In this document: positions 1-7,590 of the stretch, in pieces
How positions within the stretch are numbered: position 1 is the first letter of the stretch
Layout: each line of letters starts with the position of its first letter
Assembly (NCBI RefSeq): GCF_019551475.1
Contig: NZ_CP047159.1
Coordinates: forward strand, 2,604,001 to 2,668,000
DNA: 64,000 bases
From: Prevotella sp. Rep29
GTDB lineage: Bacteria > Bacteroidota > Bacteroidia > Bacteroidales > Bacteroidaceae
Direction of reading: 5' to 3'
Made by a program: the position numbers and the translations under genes
The notes under the pieces: generated by a model
Told to the model about the DNA's origin: nothing
Seen by the model: only the letters and a program-made list of their open reading frames with translations
The model's database searches: none

Positions 1-1005
1 TGTGCCGCCATGGCTATAGTCGATGTCGGGATGCATCAATATGCTGCTCACAATCACGATGCCCGTGAGCGCACAGATAACAACGGTGTCCCAGAAGGTT
101 CCCGTTGCCGACACCAAAGCCTGCCTCACTGGGTTGCGTGCCTGTGCGGCGGCTGCAGCAATGGGTGCCGAACCCAGTCCCGACTCGTTGCTGAACAACC
201 CGCGCGCAATACCGTAACGTGCCGCCATAATAATCGAACCACCCACAAAGCCGCCACCGGCAGCCTCTGACGAAAAGGCTGAAACGACTATCAGCTTAAT
301 GGCTGGCAGCACAAACGCACCGTTGACACAGAGGATATAGATGCAGCCTACGACATAGAACGCTGCCATGAAAGGCACCAGCGCTCCGCACACCTTGGCG
401 ATACTCTTGATGCCTCCCAGCACGACGAGTGACACAAGGAGGGTGACAACCACTGCCGTAACCCAGGGAGAGATGCCGAAACCTTCCTCTGCCATGACGG
501 AAATGGCGTTCGCCTGCACGGTGGACCCGATGCCGAACGATGCCATAAATGCAAAGACGGCGAACAGCACAGCAAGCCACTTCCATCCCAGACCGCGCTC
601 TAAGGCATACATAGGACCGCCGAGCATGGTGCCCTGGGCTGTCTTGACACGATATTTCATAGCCAACAGCCCTTCGCTATACTTGGTGGCGATGCCAAAC
701 ACGCCCGTCAACCAGCACCAGAAGACGGCTCCCGGACCTCCCAGCGACACCGCCGTTGCGATGCCGATAATGTTTCCCGTACCGATGGTTGCCGCCAAGG
801 CTGTTGCCAAGGCTCCAAACTGCGACACATCGCCCTTGGCGTCCTTGTCGGGAACGACACTGAGGTGTATAGCGGTGAAAATCTTGCGCTGTGGAAAACG
901 CAGTCGGATGGTGAGATAGACATGCGTGCCGAGCAAGAGAATAATCATCGGCCATCCCCATAGAAAGTCACTGGCTTGGGTGAGAAAGTGGTTGATAGTC
1001 TCCAT
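1..1005 (-). CDS. Sodium:alanine symporter family protein (AGCS), 3' end cut by window edge
   Basis: The leftward frame begins METINHFLTQASDF at 1005 and stays open for 335 codons to the window edge, so the C-terminus is missing. It has the AGCS look: repeated hydrophobic segments and the glycine-rich stretches GTGNIIGIATAV, GGPMYALERGLG and GIARGLFSNESGLGSAP, the last being a family signature. Members are inner-membrane carriers that bring in alanine or glycine with Na+. A promoter-like CAAAAATA (reverse complement TATTTTTG) lies at 1035-1042. Upstream is a 500-bp gap holding a palindrome array, and beyond it the 3' end of sufC. Family assignment is firm; the exact substrate is inferred. Confidence 0.9.
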   Translation of the reverse strand, partial: METINHFLTQASDFLWGWPMIILLLGTHVYLTIRLRFPQRKIFTAIHLSVVPDKDAKGDVSQFGALATALAATIGTGNIIGIATAVSLGGPGAVFWCWLTGVFGIATKYSEGLLAMKYRVKTAQGTMLGGPMYALERGLGWKWLAVLFAVFAFMASFGIGSTVQANAISVMAEEGFGISPWVTAVVVTLLVSLVVLGGIKSIAKVCGALVPFMAAFYVVGCIYILCVNGAFVLPAIKLIVVSAFSSEAAGGGFVGGSIIMAARYGIARGLFSNESGLGSAPIAAAAAQARNPVRQALVSATGTFWDTVVICALTGIVIVSSILMHPDIDYSHGGT

Positions 1006-1265
1006 ATATGCGTAGTCGTTTTTATTGTTTTCTACAAAAATAATGCAAATCGAACGCAATCAAGCTCGCTTGAAATTGCTGAGATGCAGCTTATTTTTTA
1101 CAAAGATAGTATTTTTCTTTGGAAACACCAACGATGTGCGGGTCTTTTTGTAAAACAAAAATCAACAACCCGGTTCTGGAAAACAAGCGAAAAAGGAACT
1201 CAAACTTCCGCTTTTTCCTTGACTGTATATTCATACAGAAAGGCAGAATGTTTATGCAGTTTTCC

Positions 1266-1370
1266 CGTCGTTGAACTATCGTTTTCCAAAAGGGGAACTT
1301 TTAGGCTCCAAAAGGGGAACTTTTAGCTTCCAAAAGTGGCACTTTTAGGACGCGAAAGTGGCACTTTTGG
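1266..1370. repeat. 22-bp-period palindrome array, copy A
   Basis: Four 13-bp cores start at 1289, 1311, 1333 and 1355, exactly 22 bp apart: AAAGGGGAACTTT twice, then AAAGTGGCACTTT twice. A decayed fifth unit, GTTGAACTATC, lies in phase at 1270. Spacers are C/T-rich on the plus strand (such as AGGCTCC). The last unit runs into ACTTTTGGAAA, as in copy B. The array sits in the 1006-1504 gap, 260 bp upstream of the symporter start and 135 bp past the sufC stop. The rest of the gap is AT-rich with no credible gene. The function is unknown. Confidence 0.85.
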
Positions 1371-1504
1371 AAAGCACCTTTTAACTACCTGTAAATCAAA
1401 ATATTACAAAACAGCCTCCACAAACGCGCAGACTGAATAAATATACATTTTGAGAGGAGTGCCGAAGTGCCTCGTGAGGGAGGGTAATGCCTCGCTACCG
1501 ACTC

Positions 1505-2245
1505 CTATTTTTTAATCCAGTCGTAACCTCGCTTTTGTATCTCTTGTGCGAGTTCCATGCCGCCGGTGCGGACGATGCGCCCGTCGTAGAGGATGTGTAC
1601 CACGTCGGGGCGAATCATTTCGAGCAGACGGTCGTAGTGGGTGATGACGATGCGGCAGTTGTCCGCCGTACGCAGTTTGTTGACTCCCTCAGCCACGATG
1701 CGCATGGCATCAACATCGAGCCCCGAATCGGTCTCGTCAAGGATGGCAAGACGCGGTTCGAGCATCGCCATCTGGAAGATTTCGTTGCGCTTTTTCTCAC
1801 CGCCGCTGAAGCCTTCGTTCACCGAACGGCGGGTGAACTTCGAATCGAGTTCCACCACCTGCCGTTTCTCATTCATGAGTTTCAGGAAATCGGCAGCCTT
1901 CAGTTCGGGCAAGCCTTGATATTTGCGCTTCTCGTTGATGGCTGTCTTCAGGAAATTGGTCATCGACACGCCCGGAATCTCCACCGGATATTGGAACGAG
2001 AGGAAGAGTCCTTCGTTGGCGCGGGCGTCGGGTGTCATCTCGAGCAGATTCTTGCCGTTGAACACCGCCGTGCCGTCGGTCACCTCGTAGAGCGGATTGC
2101 CCACGAGCACAGCCGAGAGTGTTGACTTGCCGCTGCCGTTAGGTCCCATGACGGCGTGCGTCTCACCCGGTTTAATCACAAGGTCGATGCCTTTCAATAT
2201 CTCTTTGTCGCCGATACGGGCGTGCAGATTGCGTACTTCTAACAT
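1505..2245 (-). CDS. sufC: Fe-S cluster assembly ATPase SufC
   Basis: A 246-residue ABC-type ATPase of the SUF Fe-S assembly machinery; SufC powers the cytoplasmic SufBC2D scaffold. Visible motifs are Walker A GPNGSGKST (about residues 34-42), signature FSGGEKKRNE, Walker B LAILDETDSGLDVDAM and a switch histidine in VITHYDRLLE. Length fits the family. In related genomes sufB, sufC, sufD and sufS are usually adjacent. Here sufB is 3.8 kb upstream, with foreign DNA between, and sufD/sufS are not downstream, where a palindrome array and a symporter follow. The gene has its own promoter. Its first 137 nt are duplicated at 4776-4916. Confidence 0.97.
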   Translation of the reverse strand: MLEVRNLHARIGDKEILKGIDLVIKPGETHAVMGPNGSGKSTLSAVLVGNPLYEVTDGTAVFNGKNLLEMTPDARANEGLFLSFQYPVEIPGVSMTNFLKTAINEKRKYQGLPELKAADFLKLMNEKRQVVELDSKFTRRSVNEGFSGGEKKRNEIFQMAMLEPRLAILDETDSGLDVDAMRIVAEGVNKLRTADNCRIVITHYDRLLEMIRPDVVHILYDGRIVRTGGMELAQEIQKRGYDWIKK

Positions 2246-2269
2246 ATTTATTCAATCTGTAATTGGCTG

Positions 2270-2301
2270 CAAAATTACAAATAAAAAATGAGCCATGCAA
2301 A
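2270..2301 (-). promoter_or_regulatory. sufC promoter
   Basis: Read leftward, TTTG (2301-2298) and TAATTTTG (2277-2270) are separated by 20 bp, the Bacteroidetes -33/-7 arrangement, 24 bp before the sufC ATG. This would let sufC be expressed although it is separated from sufB. Between this site and the IS30 end there is a GC-rich hairpin with arms GGGGC and GCCCC near 2417-2431. Confidence 0.7.
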
Positions 2302-2448
2302 TTATCCGCAACATTGTTTGTGAGATATGTAGTTCATAAGTTCCAATAAGAAGTGCAAATGGTTTTCAATTGTAAGCTCTCAACCATGTAAAACACTCGT
2401 GGAACGCCGTCGGCAAGGGGCAGACAGCCCCGGCGAGACATTGATTCA

Positions 2449-3488
2449 CCAGTAGCAATACAAAAAAAGCAAAAAGGGAGACTGCTGTCTCCCAAAGATT
2501 AGTTAACTTTGTATTGTAATGATGTATCATCAACTAACCTCACAGCAAAGGTACACAATTTTCGTGTTACGGCAAAAGAATGTAGCGATAAAAGACATCG
2601 CTGATACGATAGGAGTGCATTACAGCACAGTCTATCGTGAGTTGAAACGCAACAAAGGCACACACCATTACCATTATGGTATAGCCCAGCATAAGTGTGA
2701 CGAGCGTAAGCACAGGATGAGGAAACACCGCAAGTTCTCCATAGATATGCGAAAGAGAATCGTCTCACTCCTGGTGTGTGAGCAGTGGTCGCCGGAACAA
2801 ATCAAGGGATGGATGGAAAGGAATGGGGAAAAGTGCGTTTCAGTAGAAACCATCTATCAATATATCCGATTTGACCGCAAGTGCGGAGGAGAACTCTACA
2901 AACACTGCAGGCACCGCCTGAAGAACATCAGAAGGACTGCCGAAACTGCACATACTGCCATAAAGGACAGGGTAATGATAGAACAGAGGGAAGAAGAGGC
3001 TGACGGAACACGATTCGGGGATTTCGAAATGGACACCATCATCGGAAAGGACGGAAAAGGGGCAATCGTTACAATTGTCGAGAGAAGCCGGGACTTCTTC
3101 ATGATGAGAAAACTCAGACACGGGAAAAACGCAAAGCAGCTGGCAAAAACCGTAGTAGCCATGATGACACCGTACATAGGAAGGATAAAAAGTATTACCA
3201 CAGACAACGGAAGTGAGTTCGCTGAGCACAAATACATAGCAGAGAGACTCAAAACAAAGATCTTCTTCACACATCCATACTCATCATGGGAGAAAGGAAA
3301 CATAGAAAACACCAACAAACTCATCAGGCAATATATACCAAAAGGAACTGACTTTAAACATATTTCAGAGGAACAAATAAAGAGAATACAACATAAAATA
3401 AACCGTAGGCCAAGAAAAAAACTGAACTTTTCCACACCTACTGCTGAATTCTTCAAAAAAAATAACATAACTTTGCACTTGCTACTGG
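2449..3488 (+). mobile_element. IS30-family insertion sequence
   Basis: Terminal inverted repeats have the core CCAGTAGCAA (2449-2458) and TTGCTACTGG (3479-3488), and may extend a few bases outward (GATT is shared). The element is about 1.04 kb. Inside the left end, GGGAGAC-TGCT-GTCTCCC (2476-2493) forms a hairpin before the transposase, a common way to block read-in transcription, followed by a TAACTTTG -7 box. No clear short target duplication is visible, so the exact ends are uncertain. Confidence 0.85.
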
Positions 3489-3526
3489 AATCTACAGTTA
3501 CCATTTTTTGCGCCTTTTTAAAATAA
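2519..3526 (+). CDS. IS30-family transposase
   Basis: A 335-residue protein starting MMYHQLTSQQRYTIF. An N-terminal HTH (IADTIGVHYSTVYRELKRNKG) would bind the inverted repeats. The DDE catalytic core shows D in FGDFEMDTIIGK, D in TTDNGSEF and E in WEKGNIENTNKLIRQYIP, so it looks active. The frame runs through the right inverted repeat and stops 38 nt outside the element, so the last residues (about STVTIFCAFLK) are encoded by flanking DNA. An A-run just before (FKKNN) could have slipped: other IS30 relatives end near an NFALA-type sequence, which is present here in another frame. Confidence 0.95.
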   Translation: MMYHQLTSQQRYTIFVLRQKNVAIKDIADTIGVHYSTVYRELKRNKGTHHYHYGIAQHKCDERKHRMRKHRKFSIDMRKRIVSLLVCEQWSPEQIKGWMERNGEKCVSVETIYQYIRFDRKCGGELYKHCRHRLKNIRRTAETAHTAIKDRVMIEQREEEADGTRFGDFEMDTIIGKDGKGAIVTIVERSRDFFMMRKLRHGKNAKQLAKTVVAMMTPYIGRIKSITTDNGSEFAEHKYIAERLKTKIFFTHPYSSWEKGNIENTNKLIRQYIPKGTDFKHISEEQIKRIQHKINRRPRKKLNFSTPTAEFFKKNNITLHLLLESTVTIFCAFLK

Positions 3527-3540
3527 AATGCGTATTTTTG
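3507..3540 (+). promoter_or_regulatory. Promoter of the pectate lyase gene
   Basis: TTTG (3507-3510) and TATTTTTG (3533-3540) are 22 bp apart, 34 bp before the ATG. The -33 box is only about 19 bp outside the IS30 right end, so the element landed just upstream of, or brought in, this promoter. Confidence 0.6.
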
Positions 3541-3573
3541 CATCCGTATTCAATAGAGTAATATATAAGACAT

Positions 3574-4665
3574 ATGAAGAAAAGATTCTATTTATCAGTA
3601 TCGGTAGCCCTTTTGCTCGGTACAGTCCTAGTGTTCTCGTCATGCTCTGACAACGCTGACACCCCCATTGGAGAAGAAGAAAAGCCAGACCTGTCGGTTT
3701 ATGACATGAACCGACCAGTAGGATTCGGAAAAGAGGTGACGGGTAGCAATAACCAGAATCCTGTCCTCGTGACCACAGAAGCAGAGCTGAGGAATGCCGT
3801 GAGCGGCACAGAGCCAGCCACAGTGTATATTCAAGGGCATATTTCACTAAGTACAAGAATCATGGTGGGTTCGAACAAGACGATACTCGGTATTTCAGGC
3901 GCATCAGTAAAAAATGCCAACCGTGACGAGAATGCCGGCATCTTCCTGCTGGTTGGCAGTAATAATGTCATTATACGCAACCTCACACTGCTTGGTCCTG
4001 GCGCATACGATATAGACGCGAACGATGGCGACAACATTTCCTTGACAAATGCCACGAATGTATGGGTAGATCACTGTGACATTCAGGATGGCATTGACGG
4101 CAACTTCGACATTGTGTCGGGTTCAGACAACATCTGCTGTAGTTGGACCCGCTTCCGCTATCTGATAGAGCCCAAGGCTGGCGGCAGCGGAGAAAACGAC
4201 AAGCACTGCAATAGCAATTTGATAGGCAACAGCAATAATTCGGCAGACGTTGACGAAGGTCATCTTAACTGCACGTTTATCAACTGTTGGTGGGGTTCAG
4301 GATGTATAGAACGCTGTCCGCGTGTGCGTTTCGGAAAGGTTCATGTGGTCAACTGCCTATATGACGGCACCGATTACAACTATTGCATAGGCTATGGAGT
4401 ATATAGCAATATCTATGTAGAAAAATGTGCCTTCACAACTGAAGAGGCACAGAAGAACGCTCTTCGTGACTGGCACGGAGATAAAGACTTCAATGTCAAA
4501 ATAACAGGTTGTGTTGGACTGGAAGATACCGAACTGCATCAGGGTGACAGAACTCAGTTCGTACCGACATACGACTATCTCTCATATGATGCCAACAAGG
4601 TTGCTACCATACTGACCGATGCCAGTACAGGTGCAGGTGCCACATTGAATATCCAATACAAATAA
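3574..4665 (+). CDS. Pectate lyase family 1 (PL1) lipoprotein
   Basis: A 363-residue secreted protein. A lipoprotein signal ends VFSSCSDN (Cys about 25), followed by a right-handed beta-helix. Diagnostic motifs are NVWVDHCDIQDGIDGNFDI (the vWiDH block) and CPRVRFGKVHVVNCLYD (catalytic and substrate-binding Arg region). PL1 enzymes cleave polygalacturonate by beta-elimination, using Ca2+. The gene is on the opposite strand to the suf genes, between the IS30 element and a sufC/sufB scar, and it is not near a polysaccharide-utilisation system in this window. It therefore looks like cargo brought into the locus. Fold assignment is strong; substrate is inferred from family. Confidence 0.9.
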   Translation: MKKRFYLSVSVALLLGTVLVFSSCSDNADTPIGEEEKPDLSVYDMNRPVGFGKEVTGSNNQNPVLVTTEAELRNAVSGTEPATVYIQGHISLSTRIMVGSNKTILGISGASVKNANRDENAGIFLLVGSNNVIIRNLTLLGPGAYDIDANDGDNISLTNATNVWVDHCDIQDGIDGNFDIVSGSDNICCSWTRFRYLIEPKAGGSGENDKHCNSNLIGNSNNSADVDEGHLNCTFINCWWGSGCIERCPRVRFGKVHVVNCLYDGTDYNYCIGYGVYSNIYVEKCAFTTEEAQKNALRDWHGDKDFNVKITGCVGLEDTELHQGDRTQFVPTYDYLSYDANKVATILTDASTGAGATLNIQYK

Positions 4666-4670
4666 CGCGA

Positions 4671-4778
4671 TTAACCTACCGTCCCTTCAAGCGAGACGGA
4701 GAGCAGTTTCTGAGCCTCGACGACAAACTCCATCGGCAGTTTCTGCAACACCTCCTTCGCATAGCCATTGACGATGAG
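4671..4778. repeat. Duplicate of the sufB 3' end
   Basis: 108 bp aligned without gaps to 6067-6174. I count four differences, three within the last ten bases around the stop codon and one changing Ala to Val (MEFVVEA for MEFAVEA). Similarity ends at the sufB stop codon. Confidence 0.93.
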
Positions 4779-4916
4779 CACAGCCGAGAGTGTTGACTTA
4801 CCACTGCCGTTAGGTCCCATGACGGCGTGCGTCTCACCCGGTTTAATCACAAGGTCGATGCCTTTCAATATCTCTTTGTCGCCGATACGGGCGTGCAGAT
4901 TGCGTACTTCTAACAT
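4671..4916 (-). pseudogene. Chimeric remnant: SufC N-terminus fused to SufB C-terminus
   Basis: An 81-codon frame. Residues 1-46 equal SufC from MLEVRNLHARIGD through Walker A to LSAVL; the rest equal the SufB C-terminus from IVNGYAKEV to LEGTVG. The join falls at the trinucleotide gag (4776-4778), which sits at both parental breakpoints (2105-2107 in sufC, 6172-6174 in sufB). It lacks the ABC signature and Walker B and cannot be a working ATPase. This is the junction expected from a tandem duplication, or from single-crossover integration of a circle carrying sufB 3' - cargo - sufC 5'. Confidence 0.93.
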
Positions 4917-4920
4917 ATTT
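4776..4920. repeat. Duplicate of the sufC 5' end
   Basis: 145 bp aligned without gaps to 2105-2249 with two silent differences (ttaccactg for ttgccgctg). Similarity ends four bases upstream of the start codon, so the sufC promoter is not part of the copy. Confidence 0.95.
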
Positions 4921-4987
4921 TCTTTATTCTTCTTAGTCTTGATTCTTTTTTCTCACTGCCGTTCGATGGCTCGTCTTTTCATCTCTG

Positions 4988-6043
4988 TCAGAACCTCACT
5001 CCCACGCTGGCGTTGACAATCCAGTCGTCCATTTGCATCTCTACTCCCGAGGCTGAGGAGAAACGGATGTCGTTGACTAGGGCGGCAGCACCCACATACA
5101 CCTGCTTACTCAGGTTATAATGCACCGATGCGCGGGCTACTCCCGTGAGGAAATACTTGTGTTTGGTCTTAACCTCCTTACTGATGTCTGTCTGAAACCT
5201 GCTTCCATCGCTCAGCGGAACATCGACGGCGGCAGTGATGAAGTTCTTATTGAAAAACACCAACAAGGGAGCTGCCGAGATGTGCATCAGCAAACGTCCC
5301 TGATTAGGCGTATAGTTGTAGCCATAACCCAACCCAACGGCAGCCTGATAGAACTCTATTTTCTTCAAGCCGTTCAGCATGGCTGAAGCCATTTGGTTCT
5401 TACCATCCAGGCGGGCGGAGAGAAAGAGGGCGTATGCCGTGAGCGAACCTGCCGACCGTTTTTGTATGACCGACTGTTTCATGGCTGCGGGCAGCGAATA
5501 TTTCTTATAGTTGAACACATAGTAACCATTGATGATGGTAGCCTTCAACCGCGTGTCGCCTTCCTTGATGGGCAGGTTCCCTTCGGTGGCAGTGGCATCG
5601 AGCGTTCCCCTCAAACCTTCTGTGGAATGGCTGCGAAACTCTACTCCGAACCGCTTACCAAACCATGCGAGGTTGAAATCGCTGGAATATCCGTGCGCAA
5701 CGTCGAATGAGTAACTGGCTGACAGCGAACGGTAACCCATCATGATGGCTGTCTGTCCGCTCAGTTTGGAACGCATGTCAACACTGATATCCTGATAAGT
5801 GGGAATATCATGTCCTTCCACACTGGCGCTGATGCCGGCGAAATTGGTTGTCACGGACACTTTCCACCCATGTTTCGGCAATTCAAGGTAAGTCGAATCC
5901 AAATTCCTGAACGCCAAATTGTCGAGGAATGTTTTCACGGTCTTTACAGCCCGCTTTCCCCATGGCGCCTTCTCATTGTCTTGTGCCTGTGCTTCAAAGA
6001 CAGCGAAACACAACAATACTGTTAATATATATATCCTTTTCAT
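4988..6043 (-). CDS. DUF4421-type outer-membrane protein
   Basis: A 351-residue protein with signal peptide MKRIYILTVLLCFAVFEAQAQ, alternating beta-strand patterns and a terminal Phe (VNASVGVRF), as in outer-membrane barrels. It resembles the DUF4421 family of Bacteroidetes, whose function is unknown. The start is 23 bp after the sufB stop, so it is probably cotranscribed with sufB. It occupies the sufB-sufC spacer in one arm of the duplication, where the other arm has pectate lyase plus IS30. The family call is from memory of sequence style; the barrel topology is inferred. Confidence 0.75.
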   Translation of the reverse strand: MKRIYILTVLLCFAVFEAQAQDNEKAPWGKRAVKTVKTFLDNLAFRNLDSTYLELPKHGWKVSVTTNFAGISASVEGHDIPTYQDISVDMRSKLSGQTAIMMGYRSLSASYSFDVAHGYSSDFNLAWFGKRFGVEFRSHSTEGLRGTLDATATEGNLPIKEGDTRLKATIINGYYVFNYKKYSLPAAMKQSVIQKRSAGSLTAYALFLSARLDGKNQMASAMLNGLKKIEFYQAAVGLGYGYNYTPNQGRLLMHISAAPLLVFFNKNFITAAVDVPLSDGSRFQTDISKEVKTKHKYFLTGVARASVHYNLSKQVYVGAAALVNDIRFSSASGVEMQMDDWIVNASVGVRF

Positions 6044-6066
6044 TTATAAAAATGTTGGTTTTCCCA

Positions 6067-7509
6067 TCATCCCACCGTCCCTTCAAGCGAGACGGAGAGC
6101 AGTTTCTGAGCCTCGACGGCAAACTCCATCGGCAGTTTCTGCAACACCTCCTTCGCATAGCCATTGACGATGAGTCCCACCGCTGCTTCCGTCGGAATGC
6201 CTCGCTGGTTGCAATACATGAGCTGGTCCTCGCTGATTTTCGACGTAGTCGCTTCGTGCTCCACGATAGCGGTCTCGTTGTGGATATCCATATAGGGGAA
6301 GGTGTGCGCCCCACAGTCGCTGCCTAAAAGCAGAGAGTCACACGACGAGTAGTTGCGGGCGTTGTCGGCGTTCGACGTCGCACGCACCAGTCCGCGATAC
6401 GAGTTTTGCGAATGACCGGCAGAGATTCCCTTCGAAATAATCGTCGAACGGGTATTCTTGCCGATGTGTATCATCTTCGTCCCCGTGTCTGCCTCCTGAT
6501 AATTGTTTGTTACGGCAACCGAATAAAACTCTGCCACACTGTTGTCGCCACGCAAGACGCACGACGGATATTTCCACGTGATGGCACTTCCCGTCTCCAC
6601 TTGCGTCCATGAGAGTTTGGAGTGCGCACCGCGCAACTCTCCCCGCTTCGTCACGAGGTTCAACACACCGCCCCGACCCTTCTCATCGCCGGGATACCAG
6701 TTCTGAACCGTCGAATATTTCACTTCGGCACGGTCCATCACAATAATCTCAACAATCGCGGCATGCAACTGATTCTCGTCGCGCATCGGTGCCGTACAAC
6801 CCTCTAAATAAGAAACATAACTGTCATCTTCCGCCACAATCAGCGTACGCTCAAACTGCCCCGTGTTGCGGGCATTGATGCGGAAATAGGACGACAGTTC
6901 CATCGGACAACGAACGCCCTTGGGAATATATACAAACGAACCGTCGGAAAAGACCGCACTGTTGAGCGCCGCAAAGAAATTGTCGCGATAGGGAACCACC
7001 GTCCCTAAAAACTTACGCACCAACTCGGGATGCTCTTGAACGGCTTCACCGATGCTGCAGAAAATCACTCCCAACTCGGAAAGTTTCTCCTTGAAAGTAG
7101 TCTTCACGCTGACCGAGTCCATGATGGCATCGACAGCCACGCCACTCAATGCCAGCCGTTCTTCGAGAGGAATGCCGAGTTTGTCGAATGTCTTTTCCAG
7201 TTCGGGGTCTATCTCGCCCGTCCCCTTCGGCTTCTGCGCCAACGGGTCGGCATAATAAGAAATGTCTTGGTAATCTATTTCTGGCAATCGGACGTGCCCC
7301 CACGAAGGCTGTTCGAGCGTCTGCCAATAGCGAAACGCCTTCAGACGGAACTCCAACAGCCATTCCGGCTCGTTCTTCTTGGCTGAAATCAGGCGCACAA
7401 CATCCTCGTTCAAGCCCTTCTCGATAATCTCGGTCTTGACGTCGGTGGTGAAACCGAACTCATATTTCCGTTCTGCAACCTGCCGTACAAATCTATTATT
7501 GTCGTTCAT
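6067..7509 (-). CDS. sufB: Fe-S cluster assembly protein SufB
   Basis: A 480-residue SufB, the scaffold subunit that partners SufC and SufD in cytoplasmic Fe-S cluster assembly. Typical blocks are [11 protein letters not shown] near the N-terminus, [65 protein letters not shown], and near the C-terminus [19 protein letters not shown] and [17 protein letters not shown] sequence ([12 protein letters not shown]). Length fits. It is the first gene of a leftward unit followed by the DUF4421 gene. A strong AAGGAG lies at 7527-7522, unusual in this phylum, although 14 nt from the ATG. The last 108 bp are duplicated at 4671-4778. Confidence 0.97.
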   Translation of the reverse strand: MNDNNRFVRQVAERKYEFGFTTDVKTEIIEKGLNEDVVRLISAKKNEPEWLLEFRLKAFRYWQTLEQPSWGHVRLPEIDYQDISYYADPLAQKPKGTGEIDPELEKTFDKLGIPLEERLALSGVAVDAIMDSVSVKTTFKEKLSELGVIFCSIGEAVQEHPELVRKFLGTVVPYRDNFFAALNSAVFSDGSFVYIPKGVRCPMELSSYFRINARNTGQFERTLIVAEDDSYVSYLEGCTAPMRDENQLHAAIVEIIVMDRAEVKYSTVQNWYPGDEKGRGGVLNLVTKRGELRGAHSKLSWTQVETGSAITWKYPSCVLRGDNSVAEFYSVAVTNNYQEADTGTKMIHIGKNTRSTIISKGISAGHSQNSYRGLVRATSNADNARNYSSCDSLLLGSDCGAHTFPYMDIHNETAIVEHEATTSKISEDQLMYCNQRGIPTEAAVGLIVNGYAKEVLQKLPMEFAVEAQKLLSVSLEGTVG

Positions 7510-7541
7510 AAAAAATGAAAACTCCTTATAAAAAGTGGCTA

Positions 7542-7549
7542 CAAAAATA
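7542..7549 (-). promoter_or_regulatory. sufB -7 box
   Basis: TATTTTTG read leftward, about 33 bp before the sufB ATG. A TTTG at the expected -33 distance is not obvious. Confidence 0.5.
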
Positions 7550-7590
7550 CTAAAAAAGATTGAGAAAATAACTATTCCTCCCCAATTATG

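Noticed and set aside
976..1326. A 116-codon open frame upstream of the symporter
   Set aside because: It overlaps the symporter 5' end and promoter and runs into array A; no domain.
1266..1370. Possible CRISPR array
   Set aside because: The repeated 13-bp cores are palindromic with 9-bp similar spacers; there are no 25-40 bp unique spacers and no cas genes in the window.
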